From positions 1,488,001-1,552,000 of the forward strand of contig JAPXFQ010002718.1 of NCBI GenBank assembly GCA_028564705.1: a stretch of 64,000 bases of DNA, given 5' to 3'. The notes beneath the pieces were generated by a model, which searched no databases, was not told where the DNA came from, and was given only the letters and a program-made list of their open reading frames with translations. Made by a program: the position numbers and the translations under genes. This DNA is from Apricaphanius iberus. Its lineage: Eukaryota > Chordata > Actinopteri > Cyprinodontiformes > Aphaniidae. Of the stretch, positions 34,760 through 46,191 are shown in pieces (the stretch's first letter is position 1; every line of letters begins with the position of its first letter).

Positions 34760-35405
34760 TGTGTTGCATGATAGCGACGTCTAGTTTATCTAGGTTATAA
34801 TTAAAACAAAAACATCATTCCAGCTTTTGGGTTGCCTAGTTTGCTACCAACAAGCCCAGCGATCAACCTGAACTGTGTCCAGTAAGGAATGTATTTTAGA
34901 GGAGTTTAACGGACACCTACCGTTAGCAAAGTTAGCAAGTGAGTCAGCTTACCAATCCAGGAGGAAAGTCGTCGTTTCTGTGTGTATTTGATGCCGTGGA
35001 AATGTTTTATGTGGGTCCATCTAGTGTAGGCTTCACCTAAATCTCCTCTAATTTCTGTTCTTCTGCGGTCACTCCTAGCCTGAGATTGTGAACAATATCT
35101 CGGGGGCACTGAAGCAGCCGTTTGACTTGCTGACTCCATCATTCTTCCTAGTACCAGCCAAGCTGTGCCAAACATATAGTTGGATCATAGAGACCGTATC
35201 TGTCAACCTGCAACAGCGGTCGCTACTGGCTGATAGATGTAAACATAAAGTCATTGCCGTTCCCATTTTACATTTACATTTTATTATTTTATCATTCAAA
35301 TATAATTTTTTAAGGAAATGTTGTACTTCTTTCATTCTAGACCCATCTCAAAGCCCAGTGGATTTATTTTTTATATAGCTTTTTATGAAAATGTTCCATA
35401 TCCAA
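34760..35405 (+). mobile_element. TTAA-flanked MITE, family K1 copy 2
   Basis: Same orientation and content as 17295-17935 (GTCTAGTTTATCTAGG, CCAGGAGGAAAGTCG, GGTCCATCTAGTGTAGGC, CTGAAGCAGCCGTTTGAC). The left side starts at a TTAA (34756-34759). The right end TGTTCCATATCCAAATTT is a decayed form of TTTCCATATTCAACCT. Confidence 0.72.
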
Positions 35406-36414
35406 ATTTTATTCATGGGTCTCCTTTGCTTGCAATTAAGAGAGCGCAACTTTCCATGGGACCCTTTTCTCCTTCTAAAAGAACTCAAGGAACTGCTTCA
35501 GCCTTCACTTCATAATCCAACTCAAACACCCACTATCTCCCAGAGGAAGCATATGATCCCACAAAATGTGCACATATTCACTCACCCACAAAGTGGCCTG
35601 AAGGACGTTAGCATGCTGGCTTCACGACCTGCTCAGAGCAAGAACATTTTGTGTGCGTACTACCATAGACGTGACCCAGATGAGAAACTATGAACCGTCC
35701 CTCAATGATACGACCCAAATACCAGAATTCTCTATTTAACTAATCCCTTTCATATCATCTTCATGCGTATTATGATCAGCCATCCATCCTCCACCCTTCC
35801 GCTCATCATGTAATATCTCTCCTCTCCTCTGAGAGTGTGGGATAAGGAGGGAGTCAGGGAACAGAATTGTTTGGTTCAGTGCATGAAGAACAATTAGGTT
35901 TCACTGAAAGTCACATGTGATTAAACCAAGACTTTCATTTTAATATGAATATGTTGTAATGATATTATGATCACACATTTATGCTTCCCATGAAGCTTTT
36001 GTAACTCACTTGCAAATCTTTTCAGTGGATTATATAAATATAATCATAGTGACATTCTATCTCATTCATAATCAATCAAAATTTTCAAGCAGGACTCGGT
36101 TTTAAAGTCTGTTCAAGCTTTTTTTATCAATACTAGACTGCTGTGTAAAAGCAGCACATATTGAGTGTTTAAAACAGAGGTTTTGTAATGCTACATGGTT
36201 GCATGTTTGCTGGGAATATAGAGTATGTTTATTAACATTTCCAATATTCCATGCTACATATTTTGTCCCCAATGACTGGCACTTGATGCAGGTGAATTAT
36301 TTTTAATCTTGGTTCTATATTAGTATGTAAGCTAATACAAAGTATTCAAATTTTAATTCTTAGACAGTTTGCCCTATTTTCAATGTCATAGTAAATAGTA
36401 TATACACTGGGGCA
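35406..36414. other. Anonymous sequence
   Basis: No recognised gene or repeat. ORFs 35088-35693 are overlapping chance frames partly within the MITE. Confidence 0.4.
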
Positions 36415-37957
36415 AAAAAGTATTTAGTCAGCCACCGATTGTGCAAGTTCTCCCACTTAAAATCATGACAGAGGTCAGTAATTTTCATCATAGGTACACT
36501 TCAACTGTGAGAGACAGAATGTGAAAAAAAAATCCAGGAATTCACATTGTAGGATTTTTATAGAATTTATTTGTAAATTATGGTGGAAAATAAGTATTTG
36601 GTCACTAACAAAAATTCAACTCAATACTTTGTAATATAACCTTTGTTCGCAATAACAGAGATCAAACGATTACTATAGGTCTTTACCAGGTTTGCACACA
36701 CAGTAGCTGGTATTTTGGCCCATTCCTCCGTGCAGATCTTCTCGAGAGCAGTGATGTTTTGGGGCTGTCGCTGAGTAACACGGACTTTCAACTCCCTCCA
36801 CAGATTTTCTATGGTGTTGAGGTCTGGAGAATGGCTAGGCCACTCCAGGACTTTCAAATGCTTCCTACGGAGCCACTCCTTCGTTGCCCGGGCGGTGTGT
36901 TTGGGATCATTGTCATGTTGGAAGACCCAGCCACGTTTCATCTTCAAAGCTCTCACTGATGGAAGGAGGTTTTGGCTCAAAATCTCACGATACATGGCCC
37001 CATTCATTCTTTCCTTAACACGGATCAGTCGTCCTGTCCCCTTAGCAGAAAAACAGCCCCAAAGCATGATGTTTCCACCCCCATGCTTCACAGTAGGTAT
37101 GGTGTTCTTGGGATGCAACTCAGTATTCTTCTTCCTCCAAACACGACGAGTTGAGTTTATACCAAAAAGTTCTACTTTGGTTTCATCTGACCACATGACA
37201 TTCTCCCAATCCTCTGCTGTATCATCCATGTGCTCTCTGGCAAACTTCAGACGGGCCTGGACATGCACTGGCTTAAGCAGGGGGACACGTCTGGCACTGC
37301 AGGATTTGATTCCCTGTCGTTGTAGTGTGTTACTGATGGTAACCTTTGTTACTTTGGTCCCAGCTCTCTGCAGGTCATTCACCAGGTCCCCCCGTGTGGT
37401 TCTGGGATTTTTGCTCACCGTTCTCATGATCATTTTGACCCCACGGGATGAGATCTTGCGTGGAGCCCCAGATCGAGGGAGATTATCAGTGGTCTTGTAT
37501 GTCTTCCATTTTCTGATAATTGTTCCCACAGTTGATTTTTTCACACCAAGCTGCTTGCCTATTGTAGATTCACTCTTCCCAGTCAGGTGCAGGTCTAAAA
37601 TTCTTTTTCTGGTGTCCTTCGAAAGCTCTTTGGTCTTGGCCATTGTGGAGTTTGGAGTCTGACTGTTTGAGGCTGTGGACAGGTGTCTTTTATACAGATA
37701 ACGAGTTCAATTAGGTGCCATTAATACATGTAACGAGTGGAGGACAGAAGAGCTTCTTAAAGAAGAAGTTACAGGTCTGTAAGAGCCAGAGATCTTCCTT
37801 GTTTGAAGTGACCAAATACTTATTTTCCACCATAATTTACAAATAAATTCTTTAAAAATCCTACAATGTGAATTCCTGGATTTTTTTTCAAATTCTGTCT
37901 CTCACAGTTGAGGTGTACCTATGATGAAAATTACTGACCTCTATCATTATTTTAATC
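36415..37957 (-). mobile_element. Tc1-family transposon with intact transposase; right TIR cut short
   Basis: The left end follows a TA (36413-36414): CACTGGGGCAAAAAAGTA, then TTTAGTCAGCCACCGATTG. The TIR is about 210 bp long, with GTGAGAGACAGAATGTG and TGGAAAATAAGTATTTGGTC inside. The right TIR is its inverted copy from GACCAAATACTTATTTTCC (about 37810) to CATTATTTTAA (about 37957), where matching stops, short of the outer 50 bp. A segment ending GGTGGCTAACTAAATAC, then TTTTTTGCCCCA at 40852-40881 matches the missing outer end. The element carries one gene. Confidence 0.88.
36621..37643 (-). CDS. Tc1-family transposase, intact 340 residues
   Basis: Cut-and-paste transposase that binds the TIRs of its own element and inserts at TA. 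The ATG at 37643 starts [16 protein letters not shown]; the TGA is at 36621-36623. Residues 1-110 hold the paired-like DNA-binding domain, two helix-turn-helix units with the GRPR-like linker RSGAPRKIS (about 58-65). The DDE catalytic domain follows: Asp153 ([11 protein letters not shown]), the Gly-rich [13 protein letters not shown] (about 187-198), Asp244 ([11 protein letters not shown]) and Glu279 ([11 protein letters not shown]), 34 residues apart (DD34E). Length and catalytic positions are those expected of the Sleeping Beauty/Tc1 group. It has no stops or frameshifts, unlike every other transposase here. One deviation: Thr277 stands where Pro is usual. The element may no longer be mobile because the right TIR is incomplete. 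Confidence 0.95.
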   Translation of the reverse strand: MAKTKELSKDTRKRILDLHLTGKSESTIGKQLGVKKSTVGTIIRKWKTYKTTDNLPRSGAPRKISSRGVKMIMRTVSKNPRTTRGDLVNDLQRAGTKVTKVTISNTLQRQGIKSCSARRVPLLKPVHVQARLKFAREHMDDTAEDWENVMWSDETKVELFGINSTRRVWRKKNTELHPKNTIPTVKHGGGNIMLWGCFSAKGTGRLIRVKERMNGAMYREILSQNLLPSVRALKMKRGWVFQHDNDPKHTARATKEWLRRKHLKVLEWPSHSPDLNTIENLWRELKVRVTQRQPQNITALEKICTEEWAKIPATVCANLVKTYSNRLISVIANKGYITKY

Positions 37958-38064
37958 AGAAACTAAATTTGAATATATTCTGTTTGAATTTGCAGCAGTT
38001 AGATTGATAATGAAATGTTGAACTTGAATAATTGTTTTTAAAAACTGAATCTGAATGATCCAAA

Positions 38065-38742
38065 AAATGTGGGCGTGTCACTCTTAAATTTAGGACTCCT
38101 AGTTTCTTAAGATAAAAGTAATTCACAACCATTTTTAGGCCTAGAAGTAGCTCCTAAGTCTGGGAGTCCTTAAAAGAAGTCAAGAGGACTCCTAACTCCC
38201 TAAGACCTATTCACAAAGACTCCCGAAATGTCTGCAGCCAGACGCAATGTGTTGGACACTTTAGATGATTCGGAATTAACCAAACGCTGGAGCTTATCCC
38301 ACCTATCAGCAGGCGTTAGGCAGGGTAATATGATGCATTTCACGTTTTTTCTTTTTTAAACTTCACCCTCTCTGTAAGTAGGCTATTGTGTGTAAGTTGT
38401 AGGAAGTGTCTGTCTCGTGGCCGACACAAAGATGTCATCATGCATTATTTCTGCTATTTGCGCTGTTCATAATTACGCTTTTATCGACATTGAAATTTTC
38501 TATTTCTTGGTTTCACACGTGTCGTTCAACAACCAATCACACTGCTGTCCGTTTATATACTCGTGCAATGACGTTATCCATAGCAACGGGACGTCACTCT
38601 TAGCTTACTTTAAGGGATTTGTCCTACGTAAAAGTAGCTCTTACTGCATTTGTGAATAGGTTTTAGACGACAACTCCTACGTAAGACCTTTTAGCGCGAG
38701 TTAGGAGTAACACCTACTGGTAAGATAAGAGTCTTTGTGAAT
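38065..38742 (+). mobile_element. PIF/Harbinger-like remnant with first-exon fragment
   Basis: Subterminal motifs occur in both orientations: CCTATTCACAAAGACTC and ACTCCTAACTCCC at 38185-38225, and in reverse complement near 38655-38742 (ATTTGTGAATAGG, GTTAGGAGT, GTCTTTGTGAAT). At 38228 an ATG opens a frame with MSAARRNVLDTLDDSELTKR, which resembles the start of fish Harbinger transposases. It runs to a GT donor-like GTAATA at 38325. No catalytic exon follows, so this is a deletion derivative. The left limit is approximate. Confidence 0.5.
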
Positions 38743-38784
38743 GGTAAGCTCTTCATCAATGTCGGAGTAGCGATAGAAAAAGCT

Positions 38785-39167
38785 CTATCCCCCTCTAGAC
38801 TTTAGCCTTGACGGCAGTACTCTCAGGAGATGTTTAGATGAGGATCTCAAGGCCCTCAAGGGAGCGTGAACAATAAGAAGCTCAGCCAAATAAGAAGGAG
38901 CACAACCCTGTAAGGCTTTAAAACATAATAGTAAAATAAAAAAATGTATCCTGTGATCTACAGGGAGCCAGTGGAAGGCCGACAGGACCGGAGTAATATG
39001 CTTTCTGCGTTTCCTCCCTGACAACAGATGAGCAGCTGCATTCTGGGCAACCTGTAGGCGATGGATGGAAGATTTGTCAAGACCATAATAGAGAGAGTTG
39101 CAGTAAACTAATCTAGACATGATGAGCAAATTAATAACTCTCTCGAACTCTTTCTTTGGTAAGTAGG
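38785..39167 (-). pseudogene. L2-type LINE reverse transcriptase, C-terminal part
   Basis: The longest open piece of the LINE (ORF 38785-39180), starting a few codons inside the LTR. It carries SRLVYCNSLYYGL, SSIHRLQVAQNAAAHLL, HITPVLSAFHWLPVDHRI and FKALQGCAPSYLAELL, the conserved C-terminal RT region in L2-type elements. A one-base shift after SRLKSRGG moves the last residues (GDRAF...) into another frame. The upstream RT part continues on the other side of the LTR at 39794-40170. Confidence 0.82.
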
Positions 39168-39793
39168 TGTCATGACTCATATTTTTTGGGGCTACTTTAT
39201 ATAACAGTCTCGTATTAAATATGTTTATATAATCTGTAGTTAGTATTCAGAAAGTAAAAGTCTGTTTTAATTAGCTTGCATGATGGTAAAGATGGGTTTG
39301 TCAGTATGGTTTATGGGGCTAAGCTTTTAAGTCGTAAAACTTTTGGCTAAAATTTATTGCAAGCTGTAAAAGCAGGATGTTTAGATAAGAAACTGGGAGA
39401 AAAGTTTTAGAGAAGCAGATAGCCATTTAACCATAAATCTTTATAATGAACCTTTGACCCAGAACAGAGACGACCCATTTTCTGACTCCAGGATTCTCTG
39501 ACAGCAAATCATTGCTCAGACATTGTTTGGAAATGATCGGATTGGAGTAAGATTTCGAGGAGAAGGAACGCCTACAACCCTGGCAGGCCCGGTTGTCTAT
39601 AAAAGTTTTGACATGAAAATCATTCAATGGTCAGATTCTTCAAATCTGCCCCAGAGAATTATCTTTGTTTTCTCTGTAAAACCCGCATATCTGTTAATCT
39701 GTTCAAAATAAATGTTAAGAACTGGAAATTGGCTCCATTTTGTCTCTGCTTGAACATGCATTGAATTACTTATGATAATTATTTAATTCAACA
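39168..39793 (-). mobile_element. Solo LTR of a retrovirus-like or LTR element, 626 bp
   Basis: The LINE reading frame stops and resumes on either side of this segment, which begins TGTCATGA and ends TTCAACA (TG...CA ends). It is flanked by the 4-mer TAGG at 39164-39167 and 39794-39797. Read on the plus strand it has TATAAAAG at 39598-39605 and AATAAA at 39707-39712, about 110 bp apart, followed by a T/G-rich stretch. This is the promoter and polyadenylation layout of an LTR. Transcription sense therefore appears to be plus; the strand field follows the host LINE only. No gag, pol or env is present, and the family (ERV or Gypsy-like) is undecided. Confidence 0.75.
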
Positions 39794-40851
39794 TAGGGTT
39801 TAACGTTGCTAAGCAATTTCAAATGAAAAAAAAACATTTTGAATAATACTACTAATTTGTTTCTCAAATTTAAAAAAGCCATCAAGGATAAAACCCAAAT
39901 TTCTTGCATATAAGACTCTAAAGGATTCCAATGGCCCAAACTCACTCCTCACATTATGCAGCAAGCTGGGATCTCCAAAAACAAAAGGTTGTTTTGCAGC
40001 CTCATCTTAATGTCTCTAAGGCACAATAACAGTTTATCAAATGATGGTCCATTGGACCTCAAAGGTACGTAGATCTGTATGTAATCAGCAAAAACGTGGT
40101 ACGAGATGGAGTGTTTCTGAAAAATTTCACCAAGGGGGAGCATATATAAAGAAAAAAAAGGTGGTAACAAAATGGAACCCTGCAGAACACCACACTGAAG
40201 GGGAGCGGAGGAGGAAAAGCATTCCCCTATATTTACAGATAAGGACCTCCCACAAAGGTAAGTTTTAAACCAATTTAAAACTGAGCCCTGGATATCAATG
40301 GTCTGTTCCAGATAGAATCATACAGCACCGAGATCCAAAAGGTGCAATTTGGTCCAGAGTGTCCGTTCATGTAGAATTGAAGCGGCCCATTAGCTCATCA
40401 ACCGGAGGATTACAGTTTACCCATTTGAGAAAGTCAGACTCAGCAAAGGCCAGTAAATTGGGAAGAAGTCAATTAGTTTAAACGGCAATGACGACATGCT
40501 CTTGAATGGGGGACAGGCACATAGATGTTGGTAGATACATTAAATAGAACCAAAAAATTATCAGAGATCCGGGTGTCACAAATTTCAGTCACTTTTACGT
40601 AAATGCCGTAAGATAACACCAAGTCCAACGTGTGCCCCTTTTCATGTGTTGGGCCAGATACAGCTTGGATAAAGTTAAAAGTCTTAAGAATATGGAATTA
40701 GAAGCACAACAGACATGGATATTAAAATCAGCAAGAATTAAAATGCAGCACTAAGAACAAGACCCCTCTATAGCTCAGTGGAACTTTCACAGTGTGGCAT
40801 GTAGCAGTCTTTTGAGATGGTCGAGAAATTTACAGTGTGACCCCGGCTGAA

Positions 40852-40881
40852 CTGGTGGCTAACTAAATACTTTTTTGCCCC
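40852..40881. repeat. Detached outer end of the 36.4-kb Tc1 family TIR
   Basis: GGTGGCTAACTAAATAC, then TTTTTTGCCCCA is the reverse complement, with one mismatch, of the outer left TIR at 36415-36444. It has the orientation expected of the missing right terminus of that transposon. The last bases after CCCCA do not match the left end exactly. Confidence 0.7.
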
Positions 40882-41019
40882 ACAATGAATAATATCTGGT
40901 GCAACCAGTTGCCCTTAAAGAGGCAGTAGTACAAATCCAGCTATTCTGTAAATACCTAAAACGATTATAAGAGAACATTAGTCAAAAAGCAGCATCATTT
41001 AGACTAATGAACGCAGCAG

Positions 41020-41260
41020 ATAGGTGAAGGATAAAATTGTGGAACGGTTTAAAGAAGGGTTAGGCTATAAAATAAAAGGACATCTCACAGACCACTGTTC
41101 AATCTATCATCTAAAAATTGAAAGAATATGATACAACTGCAGGTCTACCTAGATATGGCCATCCACCCAAACAGACAAGGCTAGAACATTAATCAGAGAA
41201 AGCAACTGAGTGGCCCAATAATCATACACCACACAAATCTGGAGTCTGTGGATGAATAGC
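41020..41260 (+). pseudogene. Tc1-like transposase N-terminal fragment
   Basis: AAATTGTGGAACGGTTTAAA, GAAGGGTTAGGCTATAAA, GACCACTGTTCAATCTATCA, ATATGGCCATCCACCCAAA and GAACATTAATCAGAGAAAGC follow the order of a Tc1 helix-turn-helix region in a family different from the 36.6-kb gene. Indels break the frame. Neither TIR nor catalytic part is seen. Confidence 0.7.
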
Positions 41261-43903
41261 AAGATGAAACTGATCTTGATCCATTTTCAAAAAATGCAAA
41301 GATATACCTAACTTTTCCGCTTTTTTCTCTTCACTTCACAGCTATGTACTACCTTGTGTTGGTCTATCCGAACTAAAATATAATAATCTTTATGTACAGT
41401 ATGTTTTAATGTCAAAACAAATCTCAGAAAGTTAATGAGGTATGAATATTTTGCAAGATACTGCACATATGAATATACAGATGTTCACTTATCCTTAATA
41501 AACACACAAAATCGGGATTTAAGGAATGAAATGCATCCACATTAAAAGATAGATAAACAATTTGGCCTGTTTTTTGAATCCATAATCATCCCTGATCTTA
41601 AACACAGATTTGAAAATATATATTTTATCTAATTAAAATGCATGAAGACCACACAAAATCTTTAGCTCTATGGTAGAATAACTTAGATTTCTTAGTGCCT
41701 TCCAGTCCTCTATCAGCCTTTTATTGAACAGCAAACAGCCAGTGCAACATGTTGAAACTATGGAAGAAATGTTTCTAAGATGGGATCGGTGAAAAACTTT
41801 CCTTCCCCTCACATCCACCCACCATTCCTCTCCCAGTGCTCTGCCTCCACCGCTATGTGTACTACCGTTCAACCAGATGAGGCATTCTATCTTTCACCAT
41901 GTGGGTGTGTTGTACAGAGTCTCAGAGGCTCTGGGTTCGGATCTGGATCCATCTAAGACAGAAACTATTATCCCTTTTCTCTGCCTTGTGGCTCTAATCA
42001 CTAAGCAAACTATACCAAAGCATGTTTTTCTTTTCTTTTCTAGCTTTGCTTGCTTTTTCTTTGCCACTTGCTCGTTGTTTGTGGTACATTAGATGATTTT
42101 TCTTTTGTTTTTTTGGTAAATATATTTTTTCTGTCCGTTGAACACATTATTTTGCTGGGTGTTGTTTTGGACTTTTTCTGTCTAATTGTAACTTCCTCTG
42201 TAATATTTGCTACCTGGCTGTGTTTGATGATATATTTCACTACTAAGGACTTTACATTTTAAGCATTTGGGTACACTGTTGAAACTAAATTGTCACATCA
42301 GAGATTATTTGTAGTCCCTCACCTTATTTTGTCCCATATAGACAGATGTGCAGTTTCTGCTCTGTAACGTGCACATTTAGATTGTTTAATGCAGAGAGGA
42401 CTGCATAGATAACCTTGCAGATCTCATATTACATTACAAGGGCTTCCCAAATATTACATTACGCAAAACATTCACCTGTAATGTGGATTTCCAAATTTTA
42501 AAGTGTCTTGAGTTTAAGAAAACTGATTTTATTTTAATATGTAATCTTTGAAAGTTTTTATGTTGAAAGCTGCATCTTATTCCTAATACAGTAAGAATTT
42601 AATAGATTTTGTTAGAGCCACAGATATTGGTGGACAGTAGTGGAAATCTTATTAGATATATTAATAATTAGTGGCAATTTACCCGTCTTTCATTTTAGCT
42701 GCTCGATGGGTTATTTCTTTTTTAACTTTCTTCACTTGTGGCATACAGACAACCCATAACTAAGCATGTATTTTCTCCATTTGATCTCTGTGTGCTGCTG
42801 TTTTCTATCATTGATTGCCTGAAGGGTATTCACTTGTGGGAAAGCGGAAGGTACTGTTTGCTATGTGGCTTGCACCACACTTAAATATACTTTTTTATAT
42901 TTGATATTATATTAGGTTATTAGTTTTAAAATAAGAATGTAAAAACATTTTTTCCCTTTAATTTATTTATGCAAAGTCTCAGTTTTCATTTGAAAATAAT
43001 CCTAAAGTAGACCTCATATCTCTCAGGCGTGTACTTATGTTTGCGTCAAGATTATGGGTTGTTTGTCTCTGTTTAGTAACATTTCCATATAGGTGTCCAT
43101 CAGAGAGCATTGCAGCTCCAGCTGGAGGGTGGTTCCTGCAGGCGTTCATCCAGGTGTGCTTGTCGTCAAGCATTGTTACCTGTTGGATAAGCGGAGCTGG
43201 CTTACAGTCACTCAGTGCCATAACCAATGTGGTAACTCTGAGCTTCTTAAGTTTTGATGTTACTCGCTATTCGCATCAAGAGTAAAATTTTCCTGCGTCT
43301 CCATTCTAATGTTTCCCTCAGTGAAACTTCCTGGACCTCCTACGAGGTTTCCTTCTTCCTTCCTCAATCATAATCCTCAGACTGGCAGTCTTCAAGCTTC
43401 TATTGCATTTCTTCACCTCCTCATGCAACTTGTCTGCCTTTCACTGTTCCACCTTCGCCTCCTCATACCAACCTGTTGTCGCTTCCTGGGTCAACAAACA
43501 GAGCAACAGCCTGCGACTTACTCACCCTCCTACCAGAAAACCTCCCAATCTTAGCTTTCCAATTGGCCAGAACCTGCACAATATTTATTATTGTTTCAAC
43601 AAACATTTTAATTATTACTTGTTCTCCCAAGTGGTTTTCTGCATGTGGGTCAGATCGCTTAACAACATGACAGTTTGACACTATTTAATAATGACCTAAA
43701 CAGATATAAAGATCAAAAGGAAAGAACAGCTGCAGAGCTTTTGAAGAGCAGAACTGAGTTTTGTTTTCTGAGACTTGTCTACTTGTTTCATTGGTTTGTG
43801 GATCTGACTGAAATTCACAAAGATCAACTGTTAAATATTTAACGTGACATAAATTCCTAGTTCAATAAAATTCAATATTTTTCATTTTGCTTTTAAAAAG
43901 GTA
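41261..43903. other. Anonymous sequence
   Basis: About 2.6 kb without a recognised gene, RNA or transposon. All ORFs are under 100 codons, overlap on opposite strands and show no motif. Confidence 0.4.
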
Positions 43904-43907
43904 TTAA

Positions 43908-45285
43908 AGGAGTCATAACCTGTTACTACCGTGCATAACCGCACTCTATTATAGTCTTTCAGACCATTCAAAAGAATTCGAGTGAAAACAATAAAAAACA
44001 TTTAGCTTTTTTCTCCCTTTTTTCTAAACTCATTATCGTCTCATGACCTTTTTGCAACATTTTGGCTGTACTGGCTGGTCATTATAATGATAAATGAGGG
44101 GCACATTGATTGATTGGCAGGAAGGAGGGGGGTTGAGTCCATAGGCTCCTCTTCGGGATCCCAGCAAGTTACAAGTTATGTCTCCCTTTCCTATAGCCCC
44201 ATTAGCAGTTAGCTGCTGTTTTTTATACAGTAGAGTAATAATACCACGGCCTAACCATTTGAATCGCACGGAAGTCTCTGATTGTTGGAATGTCTACTCT
44301 TTCCAAACAGAGCTTCGATGACATCTTCGTCTGATATGTTTCAAATTAGCAAAGCATTCTGGCTTAAAATGTTTAGCACAAACACCTACACCGGTGGGGA
44401 GCGTTGCAGGTAGGGATGCGATACTGGTATCGGGGCCGATACTGTTCTTATGTACTGTATCGGTTAAGGTTAACCGAAACCACGATACTTAAAATGAGGA
44501 AACTGCAATAATTTCATACAAAATGTTTATTTTTCAATTAAAGTATTACTTTTGCTGTCATTTTTTCGTATCATTTTTTCTAATTCACCATCAATTTTTT
44601 TTAAACAAGCAGAGACGACAATAAAACCTGTCTTCCAATTTAATGCATTGTTTTGTGCAGTAGAACTATTGGCATTGGTACTCTGTATATGCAAGTACTC
44701 AGATCCAAGTGTTTGTATCATATCGGTTTGAAAAAAATGGTATCGTTGCACCCCTAGTGCCTTTTCCTCACGGCACACAGTTTATGTAATTCAGTACTGT
44801 TTGGATCAGTATCGGTAGATTATGAACCTCAGAGATCTGTGTTGGTATCGGTGCATCCCTAGGTGCAGGAAAGGCATTAATTAAAAATGAATTTAAAACC
44901 ACTGGTCCCTGGTACCTTAGTCTGATGTTGGGAGTCAACAACAGAGCAACTCACATGTGCACCTCATCTTTTCATTTTCAATGCTCCGTACTCCCAAATC
45001 TGAATTCAGTAATGGCGATGCTCGACTGAATATGAGGGGGAGAGGGGCTGGGGGCCTGCAGCAGGATTGGTCAGCGATGTCCGTATATGATTTATTCTGC
45101 CGATTTGATGTCACGGCATGAGAGAAACAGAGGTCTTATGCATGTGCACGTGGAATGGTTGAGGAAGCCAAGGGTAAACAAATGGTCCATAAAAAATGTT
45201 TAAAAAACGGCATAACGGCAAGGATGGGAAAACCATAATATACATGTTTTTAGAAGGAAAACTGAAAATTTCAGGTTATGATTCC
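43908..45285. mobile_element. TTAA-flanked (Kolobok/T2-like) element containing a hAT MITE
   Basis: The left end TTAA (43904-43907) then AGGAGTCATAACCTGTTAC; the right end GTTATGATTCC then TTAA (45286-45289), whose reverse complement is TTAA GGAATCATAACCTG. TIRs of about 16 bp with a TTAA duplication and an AGG-like start match the Kolobok/T2 signature. 1378 bp with no transposase. A hAT-type MITE at 44411-44861 was inserted later. Confidence 0.72.
44411..44861. mobile_element. hAT-type MITE nested in the TTAA element
   Basis: It begins TAGGGATGCGATACTGGTAT and its right end in reverse complement begins TAGGGATGCACCGATACC. The flanks GTTGCAGG (44403-44410) and GGTGCAGG (44862-44869) agree at 7 of 8 positions, a typical aged hAT duplication. 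A second terminus-like sequence, TGGTATCGTTGCACCCCTAG, at about 44738-44757 hints at an internal older end or a composite. Confidence 0.75.
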
Positions 45286-45289
45286 TTAA

Positions 45290-46053
45290 AAAAACATGTA
45301 ACTTAATTTTTTCCTGATAGTCTTTATTTCAAAAGGTATTTTCACAAAGTCAGCTTTTATTTAATTTTATTTTCGCAGTTGCTTACTTATTTCAAAAGGA
45401 CACCTTTTCACCTGAATGAATTTATTTACCTACCAGGATCAGTGGGCTGGACCTAAACGCTGGTTGGCTGGTGCTATAACTAGCCAATGAGCGTAATATA
45501 TCCTTTAACATTGGTGTTACAGAAACATCACAAGATTTCTGATCATCTTTAGTTATAAGACAAAAAATGAATGCACGCAAACACTGTGGTCCAAAATAAC
45601 ATTTGACAAATCAGCAGTTGCAATGTTATATTTAGCATTAAAACCCAAAATCAAAAAACAACATTTCAAATTTCTGTGTTCCAAGTGGTTTTGCAAATAG
45701 AGTTTATTTCCAAGCAGGTCGTGTACCTGTCACTCACATTACTTTGCACCGCCTTCTGGTGGTGGCTTGTCAGCGCCCGCCACCTTGATTGATGTCGCCT
45801 TCATTTACATCCAATTATAAGGAGATTGTGGTTTTACCTCTATCCTCCCCGGCTTCAGGACCCCATCTGGTCTGATCGCAATAACATGCATCATTTCCCT
45901 TTGTGCCTTGGGGGTTTATTGCTAATAAACAAGGGACCACTCCACTGGATCCTGAGTAAATGGGTGTGAGCAAGCACAGCCAACCACAGCTCTAGAAATT
46001 CAAAGACACAGGATGTAATTTATTTATATGATGGGAGGATTTGATGTTAGGAC
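45290..46053. other. Anonymous sequence
   Basis: No recognised gene or repeat. Confidence 0.4.
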
Positions 46054-46123
<70 letters not shown>

Positions 46124-46124
46124 C

Positions 46125-46191
<67 letters not shown>
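46054..46191. repeat. (GATA)n microsatellite, about 34 units
   Basis: Uninterrupted TAGA/GATA repeats except for one TACA unit at about 46121-46124. On the minus strand it reads as a Tyr-Leu-Ser-Ile repeat ORF, which is not a gene. A long, almost pure array like this is expected to vary in length between individuals. Confidence 0.98.

Larger units (their letters stand above)
38743..40840 (-). mobile_element. L2-type LINE, decayed, split by a solo LTR
   Basis: On the minus strand, from high to low coordinates, come endonuclease-like non-coding remains (40500-40840), a linker (VDELMGRFNST... with a stop, then TDTLDQIAP; about 40330-40400), RT with FSLYMLPLGEI and the active-site region FADYIQIYVPL, then EFGPLESF, NLGFILDG and FFKFEKQISSI. 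After the LTR the sequence continues KKEFERVINLLIMSRLVYCN, IHRLQVAQNAAAHLLSG, ITPVLSAFHWLPV and ends GDRAFSIATPTL (in a shifted frame) near 38743. This motif order is that of L2/CR1-like LINEs. The YADD box reads FADY, so the RT is dead. Confidence 0.8.

Noticed and set aside
36811..37662. 283-codon plus-strand ORF opposite the transposase
   Set aside because: It is the antisense shadow of the intact Tc1 transposase; its translation follows no family.
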